A program made the position numbers and the translations under genes. The notes beneath the pieces were generated by a model. It had not been told where the DNA came from. It ran no database searches and was given only the letters and a program-made list of their open reading frames with translations. A stretch of DNA of 64,000 bases from Agarophyton chilense (Eukaryota > Rhodophyta > Florideophyceae > Gracilariales > Gracilariaceae): contig JARGXX010000003.1 of the NCBI GenBank assembly GCA_030374765.1, positions 124,001 through 188,000 of the forward strand, read 5' to 3'. Shown here piece after piece: positions 1 through 11,643 of the stretch (its first letter is position 1; every line of letters starts with the position of its first letter).

Positions 1-26
1 ATAACATAAATGCATAACATAATTGA

Positions 27-1351
27 CTAAAAATCATCTGAATTCCTGACAACTTCGTCTCCAACCTCGCAACTTACGATATCTGAAGACGCCAGCGATA
101 CTGCGGCACCTAGACTGGTGGCTACCACATGCATTTTAATCTCAACCGGTGCCAAAAATCCTCCCCCTTCTTCTTCCTGCGCATCATTATCAGATTCCTC
201 TAATATCTGAAGATCAAGTACTGCAATTGCGTCAGGAGAGCAGGCCAGATATCGTGCCTCTTTCATAGCGACCATTCTTACATCAAATAGATATGTTATA
301 AACGTCATGTTTTGAAGAGCTGACATGAAAGCGCTCTCATTGGCACTGCCCCGCATCATCGGTTCTGTCAAAAACCTAGAACTAAACCACCCCGAATAAA
401 GTAGTTTAAACCATTCTCCTATTGTACGATCCTGCATGGTTCTTCCTGAATCGTTTACACCTGACTTCTGCCTTAATTCAACGTTGCTCATCAGAAGGAT
501 TCCAGCATTTGTGTCTGTGACGCGAAATTGTCTGAGTAGGAACCAGTCGGCACAGCGCTGTCCCACGGATAGAAAATCACATGCAGCAACAACTCTGTAT
601 TCAACAGCCTTTTTGACTGCCAGTATGGCTTCACCCTCTCCGTGAACTCTACTGAAAGCGAAGTAGCTGCTGCAGAATTCGGCTTAGCTACCGCGATCCA
701 TGTATTTAGGGTGTATTGAAACCCCGTTTGTACATTGTACAGAAATCGGAGATTATTAGCCAAGGCCTTTGTTCCACGTTCACGAATAGCAATAGCCGTC
801 ACTTTATTATTTCCCTTAAGAGCGCGACCGCCGTTCACTTTCTTAGTCACAACAAAAACCGCCGGACCTAAAAAGGGGCTGTCATTAATAACAAAAGCGT
901 CTCTCCCGTCAAAAGATGATACAGGAAGCGACCATGGAGTCACTTCCTCTGGAGCACGGATCTTCATTGATTGTTCAGAGCCATTTGTCAACCATGTTTT
1001 TAATAAATCCTCAAGATTGGCATTGGAATTACCAGAATCTGATTGCACACTGTCACTGCCCTCGACTATTTCTTCCTATAAATAGCTTCGCGTTGAGTTC
1101 AGAAACGATTGGAAAACACAGGGGTGCATGCGCAGAAGGTGATTTGGCATCACAAACACCGAACCAAGTGCTAACAATGTTAAAATCTCGATGAACGAAG
1201 GTTTCCTAGAACCGCGATCTGCTGTTAGGAGGCAACCACTGAGGGCCTCTTCTCCTCGGCCATCCATCACGATTGTCAGTAGCTTACGAACGGACTCGGT
1301 CTGTTTCTCCCCACAACGCCGATATCGCACTGCCAGAATGATTCGGAACAA
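27..1351 (-). pseudogene. Degenerate transposase-like protein with PD-(D/E)XK-like C-terminus
   Basis: A minus-strand reading frame runs from about 1351 to 491, broken near 1049-1075 by a stop, and continues in another frame from 566 to 27 after a one-base shift near 550-566. The upstream part contains LLTADRG followed by VFVMPNHLLRMHPC, which I remember as typical of DDE-type transposase-like proteins common in algae and oomycetes. The last part contains SPDAIA, then about 45 residues later PVEIK, which fits the D-(x)n-E-x-K core of a restriction-like nuclease. Transposons of the ISL2EU type pair a transposase with a YqaJ-like nuclease, so that family is a possible home. The frameshift and stop make this a relic. 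The family assignment comes from memory of motifs only. Confidence 0.4.
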
Positions 1352-1403
1352 AGCATCTTCTAGCGCATCTGCTGCGTGTCACTCTCAATCTGCCTTTCGC
1401 AAA

Positions 1404-2786
1404 CTAAGCGTCTTCACCTGGGCGTTGGCAGCCCGGGTTCAAATTAGTCGTCGTCCAGAGTTGCTTACCAATGAAATTGTTAGAAAAAGACTTTCCTATT
1501 GTCCCAAAACGCAAGGATCTCGAACTTCGACAGCTGTCTGGTATGATCTCTTTGAGAAACGCACAGCATACTGCCGTCATTTCCTCTCCCGGTTGGCTTG
1601 TAGGCCAAAACGTGTAGTATTCGCTGTTACGGAGGGAGCAGGCACCTGCGACAGTGTTCGGGACAGCCGAATGAGTGCTTGCGGTTAAGAGGAAGATGTG
1701 GTAGAGCACAACACTAGCGAGCTATAATGGATGTTGTAAGGCCCTACTCGCCAATGAGGTTGCTTGGTACTATTGAAACGGACAACTAATTTTTGTAGCT
1801 CGTCCGGACCTCCGGTTAAGGAATCCTGAACAAGGAACAAGTGAGTTGTGAAACCCGTTGTTGTCTCCTGTACTTTGGAGTCGGCGATCTCCTCTGTGCC
1901 TTATGTACTGTGCACAGGGGTGAGCGCCGAACATAATAATATCTAGATTTAAACTTGGTTAGCCAAGTAACCCCTCTACAGTAGGGTATAACTAGCTCTA
2001 AATGGGCTTCCACCTACGAAGGACAGGCTTTGTTGCCACTTGGCTACCCACTATATGCCCCGTTGCCAATCCGGTATTTCCTTGAAAAGGGTCAAATGGG
2101 ATGCGCCGTTGCAGGCCGAGATCCCACGTGTAGCATACCAACTCGCTGGCTATCTGCGGGATGCCACTTCATAACTTCATCTTAGCTGTTGCACTCACCT
2201 ATGAGTATCATCGTTCTTAGACGAAAAAAATTTCGTTGGTATTCCGAGAGTTGTAGAATACTACAGAATGTTGTCTGTAATGAAGCGAACACGACTCAAA
2301 GGAAGAACAGCACCTCCTGACCGCCTCATATTTACAATACTCTTCTCAAAACTAAAACCGGTGGTATGTGATATAAATAACACATCTAAATACTGGTACA
2401 TGTCTGCTAAGCTCGATGGATTCTGTTGAAAGGCTTGCGCGACGCTATATCATTTTGTCGATAAAATGGTCCTCCATCTGAACTGTAGAACATAGATGTG
2501 TCTGTACAGTTCATCCGGCACTAGCATCTGGTAATTTATGTCTCTTTTCCTGCGAAAGTCCAATTCCACTACCTCGACCTGATCGGCGTCTGCGCCCGCG
2601 TGGTTGTTGGGTTGTTAAAGATCCTCTCCACCTTCCACGAGGGCCTGAATGTCTCTCTGAGCGCTCTGCGACTCTATCAGAGAGCACACCGCTTGTGGTG
2701 CGCAGCAGCACAGCATCTGCGGAGGTAGAAGTGCCCGCCACAACGTCGGAGATGATTGTAGCCATCTGAAAACTCGCTTGGGGCAA
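1404..2786 (-). other. Possible 5' remainder of the same degenerate element
   Basis: Short minus-strand frames at 1404-1709, 1816-2013 and 2511-2786 lie upstream of the transposase-like relic in the same orientation. The one at 2511-2786 has an Arg/Gly-rich stretch (about residues 45-75) and could be the start of the ancestral protein. None carries a motif I can name, and the frames are separated by many stops. They may simply be decayed coding sequence. Confidence 0.2.
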
Positions 2787-3556
2787 AGTGACACAACTCA
2801 GTTGTCCCTTAACTGTTTTGGAAAGTTGAAAATCTGGCTGATTCCTATCAACGCACTACATACAGCTGCAGTAAAGTCTTCTTAGGCAATTTTTTCACGC
2901 CTGCCGCACGAATCCGGCGGAAAACGTCAAAATTCGGGTCTATTGATCACTACACTGATCAATAGCTGTTTTTGAGCAAATTGACGAAGTTTTTTATTGA
3001 TCACCATAGTGATCAATAATGGCATTAGGGATACTTGTTTCGCCTTCGACGGGATTTGGTGTTACAGTGTGGGAACAGTGGACATCATGATCGCTCTTGT
3101 AGCGTGGTGCTCGCTCGGGCGCTGTTGGCTCAGGCGCAGGAAAGAGGGGAGCTAAGAAGCAGGCAGCAACAAATTCTTCTGTCTAGCTGCTTTCCCAAGT
3201 CAGACCTTATCCATGAGACGCCAGTCCGCTTCACTTAGTCGTCGCTCTTTCTCCCTGGCGGCTTCTCTGGGAGGGGCGCAGGAAGTGTGCAAGGTGCGCA
3301 AAATAAAGAGACAGCTCCGACTGACAACCACACTCCCCATGTTTGTTGGAGTAGTAGGTACCTGTTTCACTTTATCCGCTGTCAATAGAACGAGCACTTC
3401 GGCAACGAGCATGACGTAACCTCTTCCAATCAATTGAAGAAAATGAATGGAGGCTAAGACTGCTTACAGGTTACCATAACATCTTCCATGCCCTCTTCTC
3501 GTAGCTGAAATATCAATGAAGCTACCTAATAAATATACCAGCTTCTCTCAGTCTCA
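2787..3556. other. No recognisable gene; palindromes only
   Basis: Short frames exist on both strands but none has a recognisable motif. The notable content is the pair of short palindromes at 2940-3019, listed separately. Confidence 0.4.
2940..3019. repeat. Two closely spaced short palindromes sharing TTGATCA
   Basis: CTATTGATCA (2940-2949) pairs with TGATCAATAG (2956-2965) around a 6-base loop. TTATTGATCAC (2994-3004) pairs with GTGATCAATAA (3009-3019) around a 4-base loop. The arms are perfect and the two hairpins share the core ATTGATCA. They could be transposon subterminal sequence or a protein-binding pair. Confidence 0.6.
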
Positions 3557-4092
3557 GTGAGAGGGGGCAATGATCACGGTGCCCGACTTACTTGCGGGCG
3601 TCTGCTCCTTAGCGTGGGCCAGCTGACTCCTGCAAAAGTTTCTGTAGTGCGCGAGCGTTCGCTAACCATCAGTACCGTAAAGATGTCGGCTGATGCGCTG
3701 TTGTATTTGAAACGCGATAATCGGAAGAGAAAAAGCGCACCAGTGTCGTGCAAAGAGACTGCAGTACGCCTCTCTCGAGCAACAACTCAAATAAAAACTC
3801 AAATAAAAAACGCCCTTGTAACTCGTTTACAAGAAACCATAATGACAAAAAAAACCCCTGGAATAACTGGAACAATCGAAACCCTAACAGCAACAACTAC
3901 CAGAAGTACAACATCCCTAACAGACGCGTGGGATTCTTTGTTCGCACCAAATCTGGTTTCAGGGCTTCCAACCACGACAAGGAGATGCAAACTTGGCTGG
4001 AATAAGGTAAAAACGCGTGCTTTTTTTTCGACATAAAATTTATTCTGGTAATACCAGGAGATGAGGAATGGACTGGTAGAGACATCTGACGG
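3557..4092 (+). pseudogene. Copia2 gag 3' fragment (degenerate)
   Basis: Plus-strand frames at 3557-4036 and 3748-4005 encode a basic region and an Asn-rich linker. A segment follows at about 3931-3985 reading FFVRTKSGFRASNH. This has the spacing of a retroviral zinc knuckle (C-x2-C-x4-H-x4-C) with all four ligands replaced. The piece sits directly upstream of the copia1 insertion and in the same orientation as the copia2 fragments at 10738-11219 and 16592-19000, so it is probably the gag end of that older element. The reading is an inference; the fragment could be unrelated. Confidence 0.35.
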
Positions 4093-4097
4093 CCTAT

Positions 4098-4794
4098 TGT
4101 TGGATTGGGAAATGCTGAAGGAAAGGTTGAGGGAATGAAAAGAAGGTTCGCCAGCTCTGGCTTGGATTTACTTGGAGGCGCTCAAACTTTCACTTATATA
4201 CTACTTCAAAACGTCAGCTGTCTAGACTCCAACCCAAAGTAAACCTTAGACTACAAAGCAGGGACACTCAATACTACCAATCATATTCAAGCATGACATT
4301 AACCCTAGTCAATGTTCATTGCAGCGCAAAACAAGGCAATATACAGTGCACACAGTGCACAGCCAATAATTACACTGACGTGTGCACAAATTCAATATGC
4401 CAGCACACACTACTTGCAATCCGCCTCCATACACATTCACGTTCCAGCACAGTACACCAAGTCTTCTGTAATACACATGTCACGTCTCTTCTCCAAGTAC
4501 ATTCGTTACACCTTGAGAGATGTGTTCATAGTACACCAGCTGGACATGTTGAACAGCGTTCACAGTAGTACAACTAGACTACGTACACACGTGTCCCACA
4601 GACAAACCCAATAGTGCCATACCACTTGTACACACCACATTGCATGTGCACATTTGCAGTAGCCAATCACAGTCGGAGTTCACGTTGAGATCCGACTGAC
4701 ACGCATATGCGCTTTTCCTGAGGCACCCTCCAAAACAGCCCATGCTCCCCTGCACTTTTTGTTTTCAGTGACAGCGCAGGGTCAACAGCCAGCA
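4098..4794 (-). repeat. Copia1 3' LTR
   Basis: This 697-bp copy matches 10044-10732 almost throughout. It is bounded by TGTTGGATT at the left and AACAGCCAGCA at the right on the plus strand, and the CCTAT duplication lies just outside the left end. Confidence 0.93.
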
Positions 4795-4805
4795 CCCCCC
4801 CCTCT
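4795..4805 (-). other. Copia1 polypurine tract
   Basis: On the coding (minus) strand this reads AGAGGGGGGGG and directly abuts the TG of the 3' LTR. That is where the primer for plus-strand DNA synthesis is expected. Confidence 0.85.
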
Positions 4806-4815
4806 GTCGCTGACT

Positions 4816-7800
4816 TCAAAGGTCTAGGTTTCGGACGCCACTGTCTTCACGGAACCTCTCGTGCTTCACACGGAAAAGTGGTTTGTTGAGCATATCGGCA
4901 GTCATGCAATCGGTAGGGCAGTAGAACAACACAATCGACTTGTCACGTAGAGCTTCTCGAGTAAAGTGAAAACGAATGTCGATATGCTTGGTACGCTTGT
5001 TGACAACGCCATTTCGGGCAAGGTCAATGCACCCTTGGTTGTCAACATATACAGGCGTTGTTTCAACAAGCAACTTTACCGAATCGTCCACTTCTACACC
5101 AATGACTATGCCGATGCCTTTCCACAAACGCCTAAGCCAGATTGCCTCTTTGGAACCACTGCACAGACTCACATACTCAGCTTCAGCACTAGACAGTGCA
5201 ACCACTTCTTGCTGACGTGAACACCATGACACAGGACCTCCAGCCATCATGAACAAGTATCCACTGGTAGACTTGCGGTTTGCAACATCGCCTGCCCAGT
5301 CAGAGTCCACGTAGCCGTGAAGTGCCAAATCGGTGTTTAAGCCGTAGGTGAGACCAAATGTACAAGTACCGTTGAGATAGCGAAGCACACGTTTGAAGGC
5401 CTTCCAGTGAGTCTCTCCAGGTTTCTCAACATACTTGGCAAGTTTGGACACCGCGTATGAGATATCTGGACGAGTTCCTACAGACAAGTACATGAGACAT
5501 CCAATTGCCTGACGGTACGGCACCTCCCTGAGTACATCCTGAATCGCAGACAGGTCCATGCCAACTTCCATTGGATTGTCAACTGGTTTGGACTGGTGCA
5601 TGCCAAAACGTTCCAAGACCTTTTGTGTGTACGCAGACTGAGTCAGATACAACTCTCGCTTAACTCTGTCACGGTGAATCTCGAATCCGAGTACCATGCG
5701 AGCTTGATAGAGGTCTTTCATGTGGAACCGAGACGAGAGCTCTGCCTTTACACGATCCATTGTCTTCATGCTCGGACTTGCAATAAGCAAGACATCAACG
5801 TATAGAGAAACTAGAACAAAAAATCCCAGTATCTTTCCACTGTACACACACTCATCTGCGTCATTTGGCGTCAACTGCATCTCCTCAACAAGGAACGAGT
5901 ATATCTTTGCATGTCACTGTCTGGGTGCCTGTCGTAGCCCATAGATGGCTTTCTTCAAACGACACACCAGATCCTCGTTACCTTGCTGCACAAAACCTGT
6001 TGGCTGCTCCATGTACACTGTCTCCTCAAGGTCACCGTTCAGAAAAGCTGTTTTCACATCCATCTGGTGCAAATGAAAGTCTCGTACAGCAGTCACTGAC
6101 AGAATCATCCTGATCGAGGTAAACTTAACAACAGGTGCATATGTTTCAGAAAAGTCAACACCCTCGATCTGCAGGAATCCTCTAGCAACTATACGAGCCT
6201 TGTACCTGATAGTTGGTTCACCAGATGGTGCTGCTTCATACTTCTGCACATACACCTACTTGGACGAAATCACGTTGCTGTCTGCTGGCCTTGGCACTAA
6301 GTCCCATGTGTCATGCTCAATTAGTGACTGGTACTCACTCTTCATTGCCTTCTTCCATTCTTCGGAATCAGGACGTGACACAGCATCATCATATGACGAC
6401 GGGGTGTCATCACTGGCAGTGAGTAGAGCAGTTGCACGCCACCATGAGCTCGGCCCCCTACGTTCACGCGTGGACCTACGAACAGGTTGTGTCTCATGCA
6501 CTATAGGCTCAACTGGTGTATCAGCTGCGGAATCACCAACAGAGCTGTCAGAAGCATCATCAGAGTCAGGCAAAGGCGCAGAAGGGTCATCATCACTGGG
6601 TCCACTAGATGTGTCAGATGTAGAGGTATCATGTGGAGTAGACATATTACTAAAGTCAATGTCTGCGTAGTCCTCTTTCTCATAGCTAAACTGGTTGTCT
6701 GAGCCCGAAAACTCATCAAACCATACATCTCTTGACACAATCACCTTTTTCTTTTCAGAGTCCCACAACTTGTATCCGTGAGACCCTGGGGTGTACCCAA
6801 TAAAGATAGCTTCCACACCACGCTCCTCTAGCTTCTTCAGCTTATGATCCATAACCTTGTACCAGCATCGGCTCCCAAACACACGCAGGTTGCTCACATC
6901 AGGCTTCTGACCATGCCACAGTTCATATGGTGTCACACTACTTGGAAGAGCTTTGCAAGTCACACGGTTGCGCACATACACAGCAACATTCAGTGCCTCA
7001 GCCCAAAAGTGCTTTGGCAATATCTTGTGACATAACATCGATCTGACCAAGTCCATGAGTGTGCGGTTGAACCGTTCGCCAAGTCCATTCTGCTGAGGAT
7101 TGTAAGGCATAGTTCGCTGATGCTCAATACCGTGACGTACAAGTTCTTTGGTAAAACGATGTGACAGATATTCACCACCGTTGTCAGTGCGCAATGCTTT
7201 CAGCACACTCTCACGTGCGGTGATGGTTTTCACTTGTCTGCCGGTTTGGTTTTGAACAAACTTGAGCCACCTTAGGAACATCTGGAACACCTCATCCTTA
7301 GTTTTGAGCATGTAGAAGAAGCAGAAACGACTGTGATCATCGATGAATGTGACGAAGTAGTGCGAGCCTTCCAAGGATTTCACACTTACTGTACCTGACA
7401 CATCGGAGTGAACAAGTTCCAGTACGTGTTTTGCTCGTTCCCCCCCTTGCTTGGGAGTCGGAGCACGGGTTGCTTTTCCTACTACACATGAGCCACACAC
7501 ATCTGAATCCTGCGCAACGTCTACATTGAGCCCTGACACAACCTTGTTTCGAGCCATATGCTTGATACCATCCACATTCGCATGAGCCATTCGAGCATGC
7601 CATAGCGACAAGTCCGACACAAGTGCGCTGTTTACATCTGTACACTGGTGTGCAGCAGTGCAAAGGTAGTATAGGCCTTTGACGCGGCGCCCCACGGCAA
7701 CTACTTTTGACCTCTTGTATACACATACCTTCTCTTTTTCAAACACTACTTTGCACCCCAGATCACAAATCGCCGATACAGAAAGCAAACGGTACCTTAA

Positions 7801-8841
7801 ATTCGGTACATGAACAACTTGCTTCAGCTAGCACTTTCGTTTGGACCCTTCCACAATCAGATCAAGCTCCACACTACCGTGACCAACAGACTCTAGTTTG
7901 GAATCATTACCGATGCTAACGCCAGAAGACACCTTACTATCATATGTTTGGAACATGGATTCGTCAAAAGTCATGTGGGCAGTAGCACCAGAGTCAACAA
8001 TCCAGTCACTGTTCGTGGCTTTATCAGAGCCAGTAGCAATGAGACATACAAAGTCAGAGTCGTTGCCACCCGTACCTCGCTCATCGCTGAGCTCAGTATT
8101 GACAGTTGGGTGAGCAGCACCGACCTGATTCCTGTTAGCCCCATCACGTTGCTTCTTGAAACAGTTCCTCTGGATATGACCCTTCTTATGACAATAATGA
8201 CACTCGATGTTCCTCCATCGTGACTGCCTGCCAACCAAAGCTGCCTCACTTCCACCAGGCTCCTCCTTGGCACGATCGTTCATTCGCTGCTCTTCTTGCA
8301 GAAGACGACTCTTCACAAACTCTAGAGTGATTTGACGATCGCCAATCGTGGTATCAATTGCCACGATGAGGTGCTCGAATATTTCCGGAAGTCCGCATAG
8401 GATGGCCATAGCGATGTCCTCCTCCTCAACAACAACGTCCATACACTTTAGGTCCGATGCCAGATGACGTACACGGTTGATGAACTGTTGCATTTTCTCA
8501 TCATCACGCATCTTGGCAGAGTAGAAGGACCGTCGGGCGTTGATTTTGTTGAGCAGAGTCTTGCGTTGGAACACATCGCAAATAGCTTTCCACATATCGG
8601 CAGCGTTGTCGGCGTCCTGCACATGATCTAAATGCTCATCACTGAGTGTGAGACCAATAATAGCTCTGGCCTTGGCATCTTTCTTTTTCCAAGTCGACAG
8701 CTCATCTTTGTCAGTGGGTCTAACACAGTCGAGGTGACCGTCGAGGTCCTTGAGTGCAAGCAGCAGCTCAATCTTCTGCTTCCATACGTGGAAGTTATCC
8801 TCAACCAGCTTTTCGATTTTCACCCCACTGAACGAATCCAT
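4816..8841 (-). pseudogene. Copia1 gag-pol polyprotein, three in-frame stops
   Basis: One continuous minus-strand frame of about 1340 codons. The start chosen is the ATG at 8841 (MDSFSG), where copia gag homology begins. Domains in order: gag with zinc knuckle CHYCHKKGHIQRNC (about 8160-8205); aspartic protease DSGATAHMTF (about 7970-8005); integrase with an HHCC region ending CGSC, then the catalytic Asp, RTDNGGEY, and Glu in GLGERFNRT; reverse transcriptase with YGLRQAPR; and RNase H with DSDWAG and LSSAEAEY. Stops are TAG at 7828-7830, TAG at 6256-6258 and TGA at 5914-5916. The last two sit where copia proteins have a conserved Trp. The polymerase YVDD box reads YVDV (codon 5791-5793), so the second catalytic Asp is lost. 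The element cannot make a full product without outside help. Confidence 0.92.
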
Positions 8842-10028
8842 GTTGTGCAAAGTGTCACAAGAGGCCGAGAGAGATGGCTTGGCAGCAACAGACAAGTGAA
8901 CAACAACAACAGACAACAACAACAAAGTAAACACAACAAACGACAAATAATTCTTCAAGATTGAACAGACAATAGTCTGCGGGCGCACTGGCAGGGCTTC
9001 CTATACCCGCGTCCCTAAAGGTCAGACCCCTGGCCTCCAGAGCTCTTCTGGGTAGATAACGGTTTTCTGCAGTCTACCTCTTCCCACGTCAAAAGGAGAA
9101 GGCGCGTTGCTCCTTACGAGGCTTCCCGAGGATGGTTAATGACCGAAGATATGCCTTCACCAAGTTGACCCTCTCTGGCCTCTTTCAAGAACTAGCGCAA
9201 CCTCGAAACCGAAGCTACTTCAACACCAAGATACGCTTCTAACGAGCAATCAATGAAGATCGCACGCGGCCTGATCCTGGAAAGGAGGTTAGCCTTCGAA
9301 ACGTCGCCTCCCCGCGTACTGCGGATCAAAAGCTTATATGGATGCTGTTCACAACAGTCCAAGTGCCCAACCACAAAGGTCGGGCTGACACACAAAGTCA
9401 AACAACCAGCCAAGTGCAGTGCGCCACGGCACCCCGTCCACAAATGCACCCGCAAAGTTCAACCAGATCTTTCGACCGTCACTGTTGTCCGCCCTAAAAG
9501 GACCAGTGAGGAACCCGATTTACAGTACACCTGCTTTGGTTCAAGCCGCCAGGCTAACGTCCCCGAGTACAAGGAATCACCCAAAGTACCTCGGATCAAC
9601 CGCTTGTCGCACAGGCAAAGATGCAGACCAAACACACAAACACACACGAACGCTGAGCCAAGAACTCCAGGCCCAGACTTCAACAAACACGGTCCTCAAC
9701 CTCTCAGATCAGAACCCGCAAACACGATTCAGGGATCCACAAAACAACGAAAGAGAGGGAGACCAAACGAAACGGATAGCGATCGACAAACACGGGCAAC
9801 AACGAGCACCCAAACACAATCACGATAAAAACGTCCAACCACTACCACCACAACGCCCTCAGGGAGGAACGCAAGACCGAAAGAAAATACCAACATCAAC
9901 CCACGATACGGTCACACACCCGACGAAACGGCTACTACGGCGGAAACGAAGAGAATAGAACAGCGAAACGGGTGAACGGCGGTGCGGGAGAGCGGCGAGA
10001 GACGAACTATAGGGCAGAGGTCAGCGGG
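8842..10028 (-). other. Copia1 long untranslated leader
   Basis: About 1.2 kb separates the primer-binding site from the gag ATG, which is long for a copia element. Next to gag there is a CAACAA-rich stretch on the plus strand (about 8895-8945). Long plus-strand frames (9253-9828, 9419-9958) are antisense to the element, are Gln/Thr/Arg-rich without known motifs, and are probably by-products of base composition. Confidence 0.55.
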
Positions 10029-10043
10029 GCTGGGCCCATAACC
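10029..10043 (-). other. Copia1 primer-binding site, half initiator tRNA-Met type
   Basis: The plus strand reads GCTGGGCCCATAACC and ends exactly where the LTR begins. This equals the anticodon arm of eukaryotic initiator tRNA-Met (anticodon CAT), not its 3' end. Drosophila copia and some other Ty1/copia elements prime with a half tRNA cut in the anticodon loop region, and this site fits that mode. Confidence 0.85.
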
Positions 10044-10732
10044 TGTTCGATTGGGAAATGCTGAAAGAAAGGTTGAGGGAATGAAAAGAAAGTTCGCCAG
10101 CTCTGGCTTGGATTTACTTGGAGGCGCTCAAACTTTCACTTATATACTACTTCAAAACGTCAGCTGTCTAGACTCCAACCCAAAGTAAACCTTAGACTAC
10201 AAAGCAGGGACACTCAATACTACCAATCATATTCAAGCATGACATTAACCCTAGTCAATGTTCACTGCAGCGCACAACAAGGCAATATAACAGTGCACAG
10301 CCCATAATTACACTGACGTGTGCACAAATTCAATATGCCAGCACACACTACTTGCAATCCGCCTCCATACACATTCACGTTCCTGCACAGTACACCAAGT
10401 CTTCTGTAATACACATGTCCCGTCTCTTCTCCAAGTACATTCGTTACACCTTGAGAGATGTGTTCATAGTACACCAGCTGGACATGTTGAACAGCGTTCA
10501 CAGTAGTACAAGTAGACTACGTACACACGTGTCCCACAGACAAACCCAATAGTGCCATACCACTTGTACACACCACATTGCATGTGCACATTTGCAGTAG
10601 CCAATCACAGTCCGAGTTCACGTTGGGATCCGACTGACACGCATATGCGCTTTTCCTGAGGCACCCTCCAAAACAGCCCATGCTCCCCTGCACTTTTGGT
10701 TTTCAGTAACAGCACAGGGTCAACAGCCAACA
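10044..10732 (-). repeat. Copia1 5' LTR
   Basis: This 689-bp partner of the 4098-4794 repeat starts TGTTCGATT and ends AACAGCCAACA on the plus strand, followed by the CCTAT duplication. The promoter for the minus-strand transcript should lie here, but I could not assign a TATA box with confidence. Confidence 0.93.
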
Positions 10733-10737
10733 CCTAT

Positions 10738-11219
10738 CCCATATCGACAGATCCGGAACAGTCAAACTCTCCAAAGGTGACGGTTTGTTGCCTCAAGCAA
10801 AGCATACACAAAAGTTAACCAGCAATCTCTTCGTACTCCACGAACTTGGGTAGTTGATGAAGATTGACTTCAAACACACGAACTCCATTCATGTTTTGAG
10901 GATCTGGGACAAGGATCATAAGACGTATCTCTACAAGTCCCGATTCAATGAATGTTGGTATCCCTTACACAGTACGCTGAGAAGGAACAATCTCAAAGAA
11001 GCCCGCGCCCCTTTCATAGACGACTCCAAGCTTGGGCATGCAAAGCTCGGACATCTCAGACAAAACCGAATGATCGCGGCATGCCACTCCACCTACTGCA
11101 TTCCCCACTTCACCAAGGAGAACATTGAGACGATAGACTGCACATCTTGCAAGGAAGCCGCAACACCTTTGGCTCCAGTTTACGAAAAGCATTCTGTTTC
11201 TCATTTCCTCTCATTGACT
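10738..11219 (+). pseudogene. Copia2 integrase N-terminal fragment
   Basis: The frame opening at 10854 encodes SKLGHAKLGHLRQNRM, then about 30 residues later DCTSCKEA. This is the His-His-Cys-Cys zinc-binding GAG-pre-integrase region of a Ty1/copia polyprotein. The frame is cut at 11219 by the DIRS-like insertion. The next codons of the same protein resume at 16592, giving SLT joined to RIDISGPIN, which matches the start of the integrase core. The left side is cut by copia1. Confidence 0.85.
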
Positions 11220-11643
11220 ACATGACAGCTCGCTACGCTCGTACTACTACGCTTTGCATTTTTAACTAAGTACTATTGACAAGGTAAAAAATAATTTTTT
11301 GACAACAACATTTCAATTTTTAATACGAAGCTATAGTGTTTTAAACTACCACGCGATGGCATCCGAGCGACTTAACCAAAAAAATAACTAAGTCCCAGCC
11401 AGCTCACCCCCACTCCCCAAAAACCAATCCTAGACCAAAACCCATTAAATTCTTACAACCAAGTCCACTACTACTATCCAAACTAAACTTCCTTCTGATA
11501 TAGGTTCCAAGCTCTAAGTTGATATTCCAGGAGACAGTTTTCTGTTATAATGATTTTTCAGAAAACTGATTCCGAGTGTCAGAATTCTGCGAGTCGGGTG
11601 CAGAATTCTGACGAACTGACTTAAACGAAAAACGATTTTCGGC

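Larger units (their letters stand above)
4098..10732 (-). mobile_element. Copia1: structurally complete Ty1/copia retrotransposon
   Basis: A 6635-bp element lies on the minus strand. Two LTRs beginning TG and ending CA (4098-4794 and 10044-10732) are nearly identical by eye. They are flanked by a perfect 5-bp target duplication, CCTAT (4093-4097 and 10733-10737). A purine tract on the coding strand abuts the 3' LTR and a primer-binding site abuts the 5' LTR. The single gag-pol frame has the copia domain order (gag, protease, integrase, reverse transcriptase, RNase H). It interrupts the older plus-strand copia2. Three stop codons and a mutated catalytic residue mean it is not autonomous now. 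Confidence 0.95.

Noticed and set aside
4966-5220. Plus-strand ORFs across copia1 pol
   Set aside because: They lie opposite well-conserved reverse transcriptase and RNase H coding sequence and have no motifs.
8842-8988. Hydrophobic N-terminal extension of copia1 gag resembling a signal peptide
   Set aside because: The extension has no ATG (it opens with GTG) and arises from translating a CAACAA-rich leader. Gag homology starts at the ATG at 8841.
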